A stretch of 64,000 nucleotides of DNA from Siccirubricoccus deserti (GCF_014283215.1 NZ_JACOMF010000021.1:1-64000), one strand, 5' to 3'. Shown: positions 15,901 to 26,365, counted from the stretch's first letter. Notes: generated from the sequence alone by a model not told the origin. Program-made: numbers and translations.

Positions 15901-17301
15901 GAAGCCGTCGGGCTTCAGCGCGTAGTGAAAGAGGGGAAACAGCTTCTTCTGCAGGTGCGTGCCGAGATAGATCAGCAGGTTCCGGCAGCAGATGAGGTCG
16001 AGCCGCGAGAAGGGAGGGTCGGAGATGACGTTGTGCGGCGAGAAGAGGCATGTCGCGCGCAGCTCCTCGCCCACCTGCCATTGTCGGCCGCGGCGGGTGA
16101 AGAAGCGGGCGAGGCGCTCGGGCGAGACCTGGCCGGCGATCGAGGCCGGGTAGACGCCGCGCCGCGCCGCCGCAAGGGCGCGGTCGTTTACGTCGGTGGC
16201 GAAGATCTGCACCGGCGGCGGCTTCTCAAGGCCATCCATGGCCTCCCGCACCAGGATCGCGACCGAATAGGCTTCCTCGCCCGTCGCGCAGCCCGCGATC
16301 CAGATTCGCAGCGGCTCCTCCGGCCTGCCGCGAGCGAGCAGCGGGGCGATGGCGAGCTCGGCCAGCACCTGGAAGGCGTCTGGATCCCGGAAGTAGGCGG
16401 TCACGCCGACCAGCAGTTCGCGAAACAGGGTGCCGGGTTCCTGCACGTCGGCCCGCAGCCGCTCCAGATAGGCCTCGATGGTATTGAGGCGCAGCACACG
16501 CATGCGCCGTTCCAGCCGCCGCACCAGCGTGCTCGCCTTGTAGTGGCGGAAGTCGTGGCCGGTGCGGTCGCGCAGCAGCGCGCAGACCTCGGGCAGGCTG
16601 GCCAACGCGGCGGCGCGCTCCCGCGCCGCCTCCCCCGCGCCGCCGAGCCGCGCGCGCCGGTGGCGGTCGTGCTCGGCCAGCGCGGAGGCCAGCGCCTCCG
16701 GCGTCGCGACGTAATCGGCGAAGCCCGAGCCGGTCCCGGCGGCCTCCGGCATCCCGCCGACCAGCGCGGCGGCGGCGCTCTCCTCGGCGATGGCGAGCCC
16801 GCCCGCGCCGCTTATTGCTTGCAGCCCCATTGTCCCGTCGCCGCCGGTGCCCGCGAGGATCACGCCGACCGCTCGCGGGCCGAAGGCCTCGGCCACCGCA
16901 AGGAAGAGCCGGTCCACGGGATTCGCCCGGCCGCTGCTCCGGGTTGGACGGCGCAACCACAGCCGGCCGGCGCGGAAGCCGGGCCGCATGCCAGGCGGGA
17001 AAACGAGAACCGTGTCGGGCTCAACCGCAGCGCCGTTCTCGGCCAGTGCCACCGGGCGGGCGGCGATGAGCGCCAGCGCTTCAACCGGAAGGGATTCCTC
17101 CTCGGCGGCCGCATGCTGGGTGAGCAGGAAGCAATGGCCGGAACGGGCAGGCAGGGCGCCGAAGAATGTGCGGAGGGCCGGAAGCGCACCGGGCGAAGCG
17201 CTGATGGCAACCACGAAGGGCGCGAAGGGGCCTCCCTCCGGCGTGCCGTCGGGCGAGTTCGCTCCCGGATGCTGCGCATCGCAGGCCACCTCGTCCTCCA
17301 C
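12905..17301 (-). pseudogene. CheB-CheR-PAS-histidine kinase hybrid, split by a one-base frameshift
   Basis: If the frame is joined, this is a 1465-aa hybrid sensor. CheB methylesterase comes first (about 28-205, with ISASPG serine, TQHAA histidine and GGDGTMG aspartate all present). CheR methyltransferase follows (about 225-495, AGCATGEEAYS). Then come a PAS-like region, a long coiled coil (about 680-755, repeated EELxSxNEEL), several PAS domains, and an HWE/HisKA_2 kinase (DHRAKN near residue 1260, then an ATP-binding end). The first frame (14329-17301) leaves the family pattern after RDLPP, and the second (12905-14857 and upstream) takes it up as LPDPAEVRAATG. The break is at a run of six G at 14875-14880; one more base restores the frame. 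It may be a true lesion or a sequencing error. Confidence 0.88.
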
Positions 17302-17394
17302 GCCCTTCTCCCTACTGGGAATGATACGGCTCCTGTATCAGGCATGCGCGCCCCTGGCACAAGGGTTAGCAGCTGCACGCGATTGAAACCCTTG

Positions 17395-17560
17395 CTGCGC
17401 CTGGGTTTGGGCCATGAGGCGGTGAGCGATGCCGGAGATCATCGCAATCCGGACGTGCACGGCAAAGATGTCGGACCGTCGTACACGATGTTGAGGCGGC
17501 GGCAGCAGCCGCGTCAGGCGAACAGGTGCTCCACCACCTACCTGATCCGGTGCGGCAGGA
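17395..17560 (-). pseudogene. Possible decayed transposase C-terminus
   Basis: In shifting minus-strand frames this stretch reads VVEHLFA, then RRLNIVYD, then RSDIFAVHVRIAMISGIAHR. That resembles the C-terminal end of IS5-type transposases, where a VExxFxxLKxWRRxxxRYD segment is followed by a hydrophobic helix. Stops and frame changes interrupt it. The identification rests on these short matches only. Confidence 0.35.
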
Positions 17561-17908
17561 AGCGTCCGTCCCGCGTGCCGCCGGGCGAGACCGAGACGTT
17601 GATGTCAACTGTAGAGTTATCGAAAATGATCTGACAGGTGGTCGCTCTGGCGTGGTGGGTGTCCACCGGATCGAAACCGTCAACTGGCTCAGCGATGCGG
17701 CCTTCGCCGGGTTCTGATTTTTCGCGCGCGAGATCGGCGCTGTCGAGGAAAGTCCGCATCGGCCTGTCGCCTAAGCACCAGCGGCGCTGATGGGTACGCT
17801 GCTCATTGCAGATCGCCACCAGGCATCGAGGGCAGCCTGCAGCATCTCGGCGCTGTCGCAGAGCGTCTTACGGAAGGCGACACGGTAGACCTCGTCGGGC
17901 AGCGTCTA

Positions 17909-18262
17909 GTGGAGGCGGCACGGCTGCGGACAGCGGAGCGACTGACCGAGCCAATCGCAGTGTGCCGCATCCTCTCCTGGCGCATCCTCTGGACGACGAT
18001 GATCGTCAGGATTGCGCCGGATGCGCCGCCCCAATCAGCCCTGATCAAGACAAAGATGACCATCGTCGACCGGGCAGTGCACGACCGGCCCACCATGCCT
18101 GCCGGGAAGACGCTGTTGCACTACTTCACGAAAATCGCCTGCCTCGGCGGCTATCTCGCCCGCGCGCAACCGCCCACCCGGCAATACCGCGATGTGTGCG
18201 GCTGGTCCCGCCTCATGGACATCAGGCGCGGAGCAGAGCTGATGCAGCCAAAATGTGGATAG
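17909..18262 (+). pseudogene. IS4-family transposase C-terminal remnant
   Basis: The open stretch reads AARLRTAERLTEPIAVCRILSWRI, APDAPPQSAL, then LLHYFTKIACLGGYLARAQ and finally SRLMDIRRGAEL. These match the conserved C-terminal region of IS4-type transposases, where the ending is normally KIARLGGYLARAxDPPPGNxVMWRGLSRLxDIxxG. The PPPGN segment is out of frame here, so at least two small indels have occurred, and the catalytic DDE part upstream is gone. It lies just downstream of the nitrate operon's last gene. Confidence 0.7.
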
Positions 18263-18471
18263 TCGGAAGGAAGGCCAGACGCTTGCGGCGGTAGGAACCG
18301 AGGAACGGAATTTTCCGGGCTGCCTGAGACTCGGGTCAGGGCTTGGCCATCGTGGAAAGCACGCCGAGATTTCGACGTTGCCATCCGCCAAGGCTTCCCC
18401 CTGCATGGGCCAGCACGCACACTTCTAACGCAGCCGCAATTCGTGCTGGTTTGCTGGAAGGTGCCGATCGT
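18263..18471. other. Short spacer without a gene
   Basis: Nothing coding is supported between the IS4 remnant and the end of the TrpD-like gene. It should contain the transcription end of the minus-strand nitrate operon, but no clear stem-loop with a T-run was seen. Confidence 0.4.
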
Positions 18472-19476
18472 CTACATCGCCTCGCGCCGGCGCCAGATCT
18501 CCACCGCGCGTGCGTCCGCCTCCGAGGCTGTGGCAACCGAGCCGAGGGCCAGCAGAGCGAGCGCCAACGTCGCCAGAACGGTGGCGAGTGCCACGCCCTC
18601 GGCCTCTCCACGCCAGACCGCTATGATGTCGTCCGTCGTGGACCGCGATCCTTCGCGGGAGGTTGCGGGCAGCACGATTTCGCGGTGTCCCAGGGCATGG
18701 TCGAACAGATGCGCCGTGACCGGCTTCAGCGGGGTCCGCTCCGCCTCGCCGCCGCCGCCCTTTACCACCAGCAGGCGCGGACGTCGCAGCCGCTCCGCGG
18801 CTGCGAGATGCAGCGCGATGTAGGGGGGGTGGAAGACCCCATCCACGCTGGCCCGCGCATCGAAGGGATCAAGCAGCCGCGCCACGGTGTTGACCGGCGA
18901 GCGCAAGCCAAGCAGAGCCCTGAGCCCGAGCAGCCGGTCCAGCCCCGGGCTCAGCACTCTGAGCGGCAGATAGGCGAAGCCCACTGTCTCCAGCATGCGC
19001 GCCGCGTCGGCCCGGTCGTCGGCGGGGCGCAGGCCGAGCCGGGCCAGCGCTTCGGTCACCGGCATGCCGGAGGAGAATTCATTCGAGCCATGCATCAGCA
19101 CGCGATGGCCGGCGCGCCCCAGCGCGAGGGCAGCGAGCAGGAACCAGGGCGCGCCTCGCGTCCGTCCAGCGCCGTAGGACGGCCAGTCCAGTTCCACCGG
19201 CACGCCTGGCGCCGTACCGCAGCCCGCCGCCTCGCGCGCCGCTTCGACCAGGCCAGCGATTTCGTCCGGGTCCTCGCCGCGGTAGCGCAGGAGCATGAGG
19301 AAGGCGCCGACCTGATGCGGATCGGCTTCGCCACGCAGCACCATGCGAAGGGCCGCCAGTGCCTCCTCGCGCGTCAGCGCGCGCGAACGGCCGGGACCAC
19401 GGCCGAGCGTGCGCAGGAAGGGGGCGAACGGATGCTCCGCCGCACCATCCTCGGCTGTTTCCAGTTTATGCTGCAT
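18472..19476 (-). CDS. Glycosyl transferase family (TrpD/YbiB-like) protein
   Basis: This is a 334-aa member of the anthranilate phosphoribosyltransferase fold family that is often found beside cysG in nitrate operons. It shows the helical N-domain (LTREEALAALRMVLRGEADPHQVGAFL), a glycine-rich GSNEFSSGMPVTEAL loop where TrpD has its phosphoribosyl-pyrophosphate site, and a KGGGGEAER segment. It lacks the full TrpD catalytic signature and other trp genes are absent, so a role in tryptophan synthesis is unlikely; YbiB relatives bind nucleic acid. ATG 19476 is preferred, overlapping the end of cysG by 11 bases. Its role in nitrate assimilation is unknown. Confidence 0.8.
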   Translation of the reverse strand: MQHKLETAEDGAAEHPFAPFLRTLGRGPGRSRALTREEALAALRMVLRGEADPHQVGAFLMLLRYRGEDPDEIAGLVEAAREAAGCGTAPGVPVELDWPSYGAGRTRGAPWFLLAALALGRAGHRVLMHGSNEFSSGMPVTEALARLGLRPADDRADAARMLETVGFAYLPLRVLSPGLDRLLGLRALLGLRSPVNTVARLLDPFDARASVDGVFHPPYIALHLAAAERLRRPRLLVVKGGGGEAERTPLKPVTAHLFDHALGHREIVLPATSREGSRSTTDDIIAVWRGEAEGVALATVLATLALALLALGSVATASEADARAVEIWRRREAM

Positions 19477-20899
19477 GGCGCTGCACGATACGCGCTGGCA
19501 CCGCTGCAGTTTCCGCAAGTGCCACGACCGCGCCGATCAGCATCAGCGTCGGTCCTTCCACCCCCGCCACGGCAACGGCGTCGGCGATTTCCGAGAGATT
19601 GGCCGGGATGCGCCGCTCAGTCGGAAGACTTGCATTCTCAATTGCGATGGCGGGCGTATCCGCCGGCATTCCCGCCTTGAGCAATGCAGTGGCCACGCCC
19701 GGCAGGTTGCGTGCGCCCATATAGACGGCCAGCGTCCCACCGGAAGCGGCGAGCGCTCGCCAGTCATGCGCCGGCAGGGCATGATCGGCGCCATGCGCGG
19801 TGATCAGGTGCAGGCTACGCGCGATGCCACGATGCGTCAGCGGCACGCCGAGCCGCGCGGCAGCGGCGAGGGCCGCAGTGATGCCTGGCACCACCTCTAC
19901 CTCGGCGCCTGCCGCGCGCAACGCTTCCAACTCCTCTCCACCTCGGCCAAAGACGAAGGGGTCGCCTCCCTTCAGTCGGACGACATGCGCGCCGGCCTGA
20001 ACCTCCCGCAGCAGCAGGGCGTTGATTGCGGCCTGGCTCATGGAGTGCCGGCCGCAACGCTTGCCGACGTCGATGCGCCGCGCGTCGCGGCGGGCGAGGT
20101 CGAGAACGCGAGGGTCCACCAGCTTGTCGTAGAGCACGACATCAGCACGGTTCAGCACGCGGAGCGCCTTCAAGGTCAACAGCTCGGGATCCCCTGGCCC
20201 GGCACCCACGAGGCTGGCGCGGCCGCGGTTCGGGACGGTGCCGGCGTGAGCAAGGCGTGTCGCCATGGCGCTGTCGGCTGCCGCCACCGAGCCACGATCG
20301 AGAATCGCGGCAGCCTCGTCGCCATCCAGCACAGCGTCCCAGAGGTGCCGGCGCTGGTCGCGGTCAGGCAGGGCGCGCGCCACGCGGCTGCGCCAACGGG
20401 CGCAGAAGGCGGCAAGCGTGCCGAAGGCCGGCGGCACCGCGGCCTCGATACGGGCGCGCAGATCGCGCGCCAGGGCGGGGGCGATGCCAGCCGTGGCGAT
20501 GGCGACGGCCACCGGCCCCCGCCGCACCATGGCCGGGGTGGTGAAGTCGCAGAGCGCCGGCCGGTCCACCGCATTCACCAGCACGCCTTGCCGCCGCGCC
20601 TCGGCCACGACCCAGGCGGCTTCCTCCGCGCTTTCGAGCGCCACATAGCACAGCCGCGCAGCCTGCAGATCCGCGGGCATGAAGGCGCGGCGTAGCAGCG
20701 TGATCCGCTCCTCGGCAGCGAGATCCTCGACCGCCTGACCCGGAGCAGGGTCCACCACACGGACTGCGGCGCCAGAGGGCAGCAGCAGCCGACATTTCGC
20801 GGCCGCCGCATCATTGCCGCCAACCACCAGCACCGTGGCTCCGCTGAGGTCGAGGAAGAGAGGAAAGGGGGCAGGTACCGCGTCAGGCTGCGGTGGCAT
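19466..20899 (-). CDS. cysG: Siroheme synthase (trifunctional CysG)
   Basis: CysG makes siroheme, the cofactor of the nitrite reductase encoded upstream. The 477-aa product has an N-terminal precorrin-2 dehydrogenase/ferrochelatase part (VLVVGGNDAAAAK near residue 25, NAVDRPALCDFTTPA) and a C-terminal uroporphyrinogen-III methyltransferase (VGAGPGDPELLTLKA, then RLKGGDPFVFGRGGEE). ATG 20899 overlaps the nasA stop by 17 bases; the frame is open to 20977 but that is inside nasA. Coupling to the reductase gene fits cofactor supply. Identification is secure. Confidence 0.95.
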   Translation of the reverse strand: MPPQPDAVPAPFPLFLDLSGATVLVVGGNDAAAAKCRLLLPSGAAVRVVDPAPGQAVEDLAAEERITLLRRAFMPADLQAARLCYVALESAEEAAWVVAEARRQGVLVNAVDRPALCDFTTPAMVRRGPVAVAIATAGIAPALARDLRARIEAAVPPAFGTLAAFCARWRSRVARALPDRDQRRHLWDAVLDGDEAAAILDRGSVAAADSAMATRLAHAGTVPNRGRASLVGAGPGDPELLTLKALRVLNRADVVLYDKLVDPRVLDLARRDARRIDVGKRCGRHSMSQAAINALLLREVQAGAHVVRLKGGDPFVFGRGGEELEALRAAGAEVEVVPGITAALAAAARLGVPLTHRGIARSLHLITAHGADHALPAHDWRALAASGGTLAVYMGARNLPGVATALLKAGMPADTPAIAIENASLPTERRIPANLSEIADAVAVAGVEGPTLMLIGAVVALAETAAVPARIVQRHAA

Positions 20900-23540
20900 C
20901 GGCACGTGTGTCACGCAGGATCTCCCTGATCTCGGGCAAGCAGGAGCCGCAGTTCGTGCCGGCGCCAAGGGCGGCACCGATCGCCTCGGCGTCCATCAGG
21001 CGACGGCCCAGGATGGCAGCGCGAAGCGTTGCGATGCCGACACCGAAGCAGGCGCAGATCGTGCGGTCCGCAGCGGCCGCGGTCGTCCGTCCCGCGAGAA
21101 GACCGCTCCGCGCCGCCTCGGCCACCGTGCCTTCGAGCAGCGCGGCGAGGGAGGCGCCCTGCGGCAGGCCGGTGCTGGAGTCCTCCGCCACGATGAACAG
21201 GCAGGATTCGACGCGCCCGGCCAGCAGCGTGGCGAAGCGCCAGGCGCGGCGGGCAGGATCGGCAAGCTCCAGCCACTCGGCCCCCCTGGGCGCGTCTAGC
21301 AGCCGGGCGGCGAGCTCCCCGAGTCCCGCGCCAGGAGGCAATGGCTCCAGACCGGCCAGTTCCAGCACATGGCCGGCGCCAACGGGCACGCGCGACCAGT
21401 GGACACCCTCCGGCCGGACAGCGCGGCGGTGCAGCAGCAGGCCACGCCACTGGAGGCGCACCGGCTCCGCCCGCACTGGCGTCGCCTTCAGCTCCGGTTG
21501 GCCGGAGATCGGATCAGTGGCGGCGCTGACCAGCCGCCCGACGGGGCCGGACCCGGCGAAGGTATCGGTCCAGTGCATGGGCACGAAGACCTCGCCCGGT
21601 CGCTGGGCCGGTGTGATGGCGGCGCGCAGCACCGCTTCGCCATGCGGGCTCCGCAGGCGAACCAGGGCGCCCTCCGCCACATCGAGGCGCACCGCATCCT
21701 GCGGCGAGAATGCAGCGGTGGGGGCGCCGACATGCGTCATGAGGCGCGGCACGCGGCCTGTGCGCGTCATGGTGTGCCACTGGTCGCGCATGCGGCCGGT
21801 GTTCAGCAGCATCGGAAACGTGGCATCCGGCAGCCTGGCCGGTGGGCGCCAGCGCGTGGGCACGAAGCGCGCGCGACCGTCCGCCGTGGGAAAGTTGCCG
21901 TGGGCGAACAGGCGGTCACCTCCGGCGGCGCCAGCGGGTCGTGGCCAGCGCACCGACTCCAGCGCCTCGTACTCAGCATCGGTCGATGCGGCGAGCGCAC
22001 TGATATCGAAGCTGCGCGTGCCACCATTCTCGAAGCCGGAGAGCGTGGCGTGCTCGCGGAACACGGCGGCGGGCGAGTTCCAGGCAAAGGCGTCGGCGAA
22101 GCCCATGCGGCGCGCGACCTCCGCCAGCATCCACCAATCCGGCCGTGCCTCGCCCGGCGGCTCGCGAAAGCGACGCTGGCGCGAGATCCGGCGTTCGGAG
22201 TTGGTCACCGTTCCATCCTTCTCGCCCCAGCCCGCGGCCGGCAGCACGACATGCGCGAGCGCCGTCGTGTCGGTGGGCCAGCAGTCGGACACGACGACAA
22301 AGGGGCAGGTCGAGAGCGCCCGCCGCACGCGTGCCACCTGGGGCATGCTGTCGGCGGGGTTGGTGGCGATGATCCAGAGCGCCTTCACACGGCCCTCCCG
22401 CACCGCCTCGAACAGCTCCACCGCCTTCAGACCAGGGTGCGTCGCGAGGGTCGGCGCGTTCCAGAACCGGCGCACCCGGTCGAGATCCCCGGGCCGGTCG
22501 AAGCGCATGTGCGCGGCAAGCTGGTTGGCGAGGCCGCCCACCTCCCGCCCCCCCATGGCATTGGGCTGGCCGGTGACGGAGAACGGACCCATGCCGGGGC
22601 GGCCAATACGCCCCGTCGCCAGGTGGCAGTTAAGGATGGCGTTCACCTTGTCCGTCCCGGCGGAGGACTGGTTCACGCCCTGGCTGTACACCGTGACAGT
22701 CCGCTCCGTGGTCGCGAACCACTCGTAGAAGCGCGCAATCTCGGCGGGCGAGAGGCCAGTGACGCTGGCGACATGCGCGAGGTCCGGCGCTGTCTCCTGC
22801 GCCATGGAGAGCGCTTCGTCCAGGCCTGTGGCATGCGCGGCAACCCAGGCACGGTCGATCGCCGCGGCGGCATCGAGGTGCACGAGCAGCCCGGCGAACA
22901 GCGCGACATCCGCGCCTGGCGCGATCGCAAGATGCAGGTCGGCGCTCTCCGAGGTGGCGGTTCCACGCGGATCCACCACGACCACCCGCGTTCCCCGCGC
23001 GCTCCGAGCGGCCTGGAGCCTTGCATGCAGCACGGGATGGCACCAGGCAAGATTGCTGCCGACCAACACGACCAGCTCCGCCTCCTCCAGATCCTCGTAG
23101 ACGCCCGGCACCACATCGGCGCCGAAGGCGCGGATATGGCCGGCAACGGAGGAGGCCATGCAGAGGCGCGAATTGGTGTCGATGTTGCCGCTGCCGATGA
23201 AGCCCTTCATCAGCTTGTTAGCGACGTAGTAATCCTCCGTCAGGCATTGACCGGAAACATAGAAGGCGATGGAATCCGGGCCATGCGCCGCGATCGTCTC
23301 CCGGAAGCGCATGGCCACCAGATTGAGCGCCGCGTCCCAGGAGGCACGGGTGCCCTCCACCACCGGGTGCAGCAGTCGTTCGGAATCATCCAGCGTCTCG
23401 GCCAGCGCGCTGCCCTTGGAGCAGAGCCGTCCGCGATTGGCCGGATGCGCCGGGTCGCCCTTGATCGTACCATCCGGCTGCGCGAGCACGCCGCAACCGA
23501 CCCCGCAATAGGGGCATGTAGTACGGACGGTACCGTTCAA
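20883..23540 (-). CDS. nasA: Assimilatory nitrate reductase, catalytic subunit
   Basis: This 885-aa molybdenum bis-MGD enzyme reduces nitrate to nitrite in the cytoplasm. The N-terminal [4Fe-4S] site is C9-x2-C12-x3-C16 and C40, and the putative molybdenum ligand is C127 (SRLCMASS). No Tat signal precedes it, as expected for an assimilatory enzyme. The C-terminus carries a BFD-like [2Fe-2S] domain (CACFGVG and CGSC), typical of the Klebsiella NasA type that takes electrons from a separate partner. ATG 23540 overlaps the nirD stop (ATGA). No gene for a NasB/C electron donor is nearby, so the donor must lie elsewhere or be the NirB flavin system. Confidence 0.95.
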   Translation of the reverse strand: MNGTVRTTCPYCGVGCGVLAQPDGTIKGDPAHPANRGRLCSKGSALAETLDDSERLLHPVVEGTRASWDAALNLVAMRFRETIAAHGPDSIAFYVSGQCLTEDYYVANKLMKGFIGSGNIDTNSRLCMASSVAGHIRAFGADVVPGVYEDLEEAELVVLVGSNLAWCHPVLHARLQAARSARGTRVVVVDPRGTATSESADLHLAIAPGADVALFAGLLVHLDAAAAIDRAWVAAHATGLDEALSMAQETAPDLAHVASVTGLSPAEIARFYEWFATTERTVTVYSQGVNQSSAGTDKVNAILNCHLATGRIGRPGMGPFSVTGQPNAMGGREVGGLANQLAAHMRFDRPGDLDRVRRFWNAPTLATHPGLKAVELFEAVREGRVKALWIIATNPADSMPQVARVRRALSTCPFVVVSDCWPTDTTALAHVVLPAAGWGEKDGTVTNSERRISRQRRFREPPGEARPDWWMLAEVARRMGFADAFAWNSPAAVFREHATLSGFENGGTRSFDISALAASTDAEYEALESVRWPRPAGAAGGDRLFAHGNFPTADGRARFVPTRWRPPARLPDATFPMLLNTGRMRDQWHTMTRTGRVPRLMTHVGAPTAAFSPQDAVRLDVAEGALVRLRSPHGEAVLRAAITPAQRPGEVFVPMHWTDTFAGSGPVGRLVSAATDPISGQPELKATPVRAEPVRLQWRGLLLHRRAVRPEGVHWSRVPVGAGHVLELAGLEPLPPGAGLGELAARLLDAPRGAEWLELADPARRAWRFATLLAGRVESCLFIVAEDSSTGLPQGASLAALLEGTVAEAARSGLLAGRTTAAAADRTICACFGVGIATLRAAILGRRLMDAEAIGAALGAGTNCGSCLPEIREILRDTRADATAA

Positions 23541-23881
23541 GGCTGCGCCCCCGACGCAAGCAGCACAATCCCGTCCTCGACGCGGACCGGGATGCGCCGC
23601 GCGCAGCCCTTGTCCGGCGCCGCCGCCTCGCCGCTGCCGAGGTCTATGACCCAGCTATGCAGCGGACAGGTGACGGCATGGCCATGCACGATGCCCTGTG
23701 ACAGCGGGCCACCCTTGTGGGGGCAGCGGTCCTCAAGCGCGAAGGCCGTATCATCCAGCGTACGGAAGATCGCCACCTGGCCATGCTTGGGGGTGGCGAC
23801 GACGCGCGCACCCTGGCGCGGGATATCGTCAAGGCGGCACACCTCGGTCCAGCCCGCGGTGCGCATGATGCTTCCATCCAT
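23537..23881 (-). CDS. nirD: Nitrite reductase small subunit (Rieske type)
   Basis: NirD is the small subunit of cytoplasmic NADH-nitrite reductase. The 114-aa protein has a Rieske-like fold with both cluster motifs, CPHKGG and CPLHSW, so the [2Fe-2S] ligands are intact (some NirD proteins lack them). I choose ATG 23881, five bases after the nirB stop; the frame is open far upstream only as a shadow of nirB. It overlaps nasA by 4 bases. Confidence 0.93.
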   Translation of the reverse strand: MDGSIMRTAGWTEVCRLDDIPRQGARVVATPKHGQVAIFRTLDDTAFALEDRCPHKGGPLSQGIVHGHAVTCPLHSWVIDLGSGEAAAPDKGCARRIPVRVEDGIVLLASGAQP

Positions 23882-23886
23882 GGCGC

Positions 23887-26355
23887 TCACTCCGCCGGAA
23901 CCAGGGTGGAGAAGGCGCCGGCATCGGTGCCGGCGGCACGCTCGGCCCAGGGATCCTTCTGGGCGAAGCTCTGGGCATGGAGGAACCGGGCGTAGAGGGC
24001 GCGGCGGCCCTCCGGATCCTCCACCACGCGCGCCCTGGCATGAGCGATGCCGACGCGCTCGATCCAGGGCGCCGTGCGTTCCAGGTAGCGCGCTTCCTCC
24101 CGGTACAGCTGCAGGAAGGCGCCGCAGTATTCGAGCACATCCTCGGGCGTTGCGACCTTGCACAGCAGTTCGGTGCCGCGCAGGTGGATGCCCCCGTTGC
24201 CGCCGACATGCAGTTCCCAGCCGCTATCCACCGCGATGACGCCAAAATCCTTAATCGTTGCCTCGGCGCAGTTGCGCGGGCAGCCGGAGACGGCGAGCTT
24301 CACCTTGTGCGGGTGCCAGGAGCCCCAGGTCATCTTCTCCAGCGCCACGCCCATGGCCGTACTGTCCTGCGTGCCGAAGCGGCACCATTCGGAGCCGACG
24401 CAGGTTTTCACCGTGCGCAGCGACTTGCCATAGGCATGGCCGGACACCATGCCGGCCGCATTGAGGTCACGCCAGACATGGGGGAGCTGCTCACGCTTGA
24501 CGCCAAGCAGGTCGATGCGCTGGCCACCCGTCACCTTCACGGTGGGAATGTCGTATCTCTCCGCAACCTCCGCGATGGCGCGCAGCTCCTTCGCGCTGGT
24601 CAGCCCGCCCCACATGCGCGGCACGACGGAATAGGTGCCATCCTTCTGGATGTTGGCGTGCATCCGTTCGTTCACGAAGCGGGAGCGTGCGTCATCCTGG
24701 TATTCACCCGGCCAGGCGCAGAGCAGGTAGTAGTTCAATGCGGGGCGGCAGGAGGCGCAGCCCTCCGGCCGCGTCCAACCGAGTGCCTGCATCACGGCAG
24801 GGATGCTCTTCAGCGTCTGCGCAAGAATCTCCCGCCGCACATGGTCGTGCCCATGCGAGGTGCACTTGCACATCGCCTTCTCACCGGTGGGCTCCGCGTA
24901 GTCGCTGCCAAGAGTATGCGCCAGCAGCGCCTCGACCTGCCCGCTGCAGGAGCCGCAGGAGGCCGAGGCCTTGGTCCGCGCCCGCACTGCCTCCAGCGTC
25001 GTCAGCTCATGCTCGGTGATAGCACTGGTGATCGTGCCTTTGCAGACGCCGTTGCAGCCGCAGATCTCCGCCGTGTCGGGCAGCGCCGCCACCGCGGCGG
25101 CCGGGTCGGGCGCCGCCGCGCCGGCCGCCGCCATCGCAACCGCACGGCCGAGGATCAAGGTGTCGCGCATCGGCGCGACGTTGGTCCCCTCGCGCAGCAT
25201 CTGGAAATACCAGCCGCCATCCGCGACGTCGCCATACATCACGACGCCGGCCATCTTGCCGTCCCGCAGCACCAGCTTGCGGTACACGCCGCGTGCCACG
25301 TCCTGGAAGGTGATCTCCTCATCCGCTTCGTCGGCGGCTGCCAGCGCACCCGCGGAGAAGACATCGACGCCAGTGATCTTCAGGCGGGTGGAGAGCGGCG
25401 GCGTCACATAGGTGGCGGACTCGTCGCCGGCGAGCCGGGCGGCGCAGACCTTCGCCTGCTCCCAGATCGGCGCAACCAGGCCGAAGACCTGACCGCGATG
25501 CTCCACGCACTCGCCCACGGCATGGATGTGCGGATCCTCGGTGCGCAGGCCGTCATCCACCACGATCCCGCGATTCACCTCCAGGCCCGCGTCGCGGGCC
25601 AGGCCGATATTGGGGCGGATGCCGATGGCCACGACGACCAGATCGGCCGGGATCTCGCGCCCATCCGCCAGCCGGAGACCCTCCGCCCTCTCGGTGCCGA
25701 GGATCTGTTCGGTCTGGCCATTGGTGAAGAAGGCGATGCCCCGCCGATCCAGGTCCCGCTGCAGCAGCGTGCCGGCGGTGGCATCGAGCTGCCGTTCGAG
25801 CAAGGTCGGCATCAGATGCACCAACGCGACCGACATGCCCTGGCGCTTCAGCCCCCAGGCCGCTTCCAGGCCCAGCAGCCCGCCGCCAATGACGACGACG
25901 CGGCGGCCGGTGCGGGCGGCGGCGATCATCGTCTCGACATCGGCGATGTCGCGGAAGGCGCAGGTCCCCGGCAGGCCGAGGCCCGGGATCGGCGGCGCCA
26001 GCGGATTGGAGCCGGTGGCGATGAGCAGCCGGTCGTAGGGCAGGGTGATGCCAGCCGCCGAGGTCACCGTCTGCGTCGCGCGGTCCAGTGACACCACCGG
26101 ATCGCCCGAAATCAGGCGAATGTCGTTCTCCGCGTACCACGCTCTGCTGTTGATCACGATCTCATCCAGCGACTTCTCGCCGGCGAGGACGGAGGAGAGG
26201 GCGATGCGGTCGTAGTTCGGATGCGGCTCCGCACCGAATACGGTGATGTCGTAGCGATGCGGCGCCAGGCGGAGGAGGTTCTCCACCGTCCGCATGCCGG
26301 CCATGCCGTTGCCGACGACAACCAGGCGCTGCCGCTGGGCCGATATCATGTTCAT
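23887..26355 (-). CDS. nirB: NADH-dependent nitrite reductase, large subunit
   Basis: NirB reduces nitrite to ammonium in the cytoplasm using NADH, FAD, iron-sulfur clusters and siroheme. The 822-aa product begins with an FAD/NADH reductase (VVVGNGMAGM at 11-20, then VVVIGGGLLGLEAA), has a BFD-like [2Fe-2S] region (CGCNGVCKG, CGSCSGQ), and ends with the ferredoxin-like and siroheme/[4Fe-4S] domains (CVGSEWCRFG and SGCPRNCAEA). It starts 10 bases after the transporter stop and is followed by nirD. All cofactor ligands that I can check are present. Confidence 0.96.
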   Translation of the reverse strand: MNMISAQRQRLVVVGNGMAGMRTVENLLRLAPHRYDITVFGAEPHPNYDRIALSSVLAGEKSLDEIVINSRAWYAENDIRLISGDPVVSLDRATQTVTSAAGITLPYDRLLIATGSNPLAPPIPGLGLPGTCAFRDIADVETMIAAARTGRRVVVIGGGLLGLEAAWGLKRQGMSVALVHLMPTLLERQLDATAGTLLQRDLDRRGIAFFTNGQTEQILGTERAEGLRLADGREIPADLVVVAIGIRPNIGLARDAGLEVNRGIVVDDGLRTEDPHIHAVGECVEHRGQVFGLVAPIWEQAKVCAARLAGDESATYVTPPLSTRLKITGVDVFSAGALAAADEADEEITFQDVARGVYRKLVLRDGKMAGVVMYGDVADGGWYFQMLREGTNVAPMRDTLILGRAVAMAAAGAAAPDPAAAVAALPDTAEICGCNGVCKGTITSAITEHELTTLEAVRARTKASASCGSCSGQVEALLAHTLGSDYAEPTGEKAMCKCTSHGHDHVRREILAQTLKSIPAVMQALGWTRPEGCASCRPALNYYLLCAWPGEYQDDARSRFVNERMHANIQKDGTYSVVPRMWGGLTSAKELRAIAEVAERYDIPTVKVTGGQRIDLLGVKREQLPHVWRDLNAAGMVSGHAYGKSLRTVKTCVGSEWCRFGTQDSTAMGVALEKMTWGSWHPHKVKLAVSGCPRNCAEATIKDFGVIAVDSGWELHVGGNGGIHLRGTELLCKVATPEDVLEYCGAFLQLYREEARYLERTAPWIERVGIAHARARVVEDPEGRRALYARFLHAQSFAQKDPWAERAAGTDAGAFSTLVPAE

Positions 26356-26365
26356 CGCGCTTATC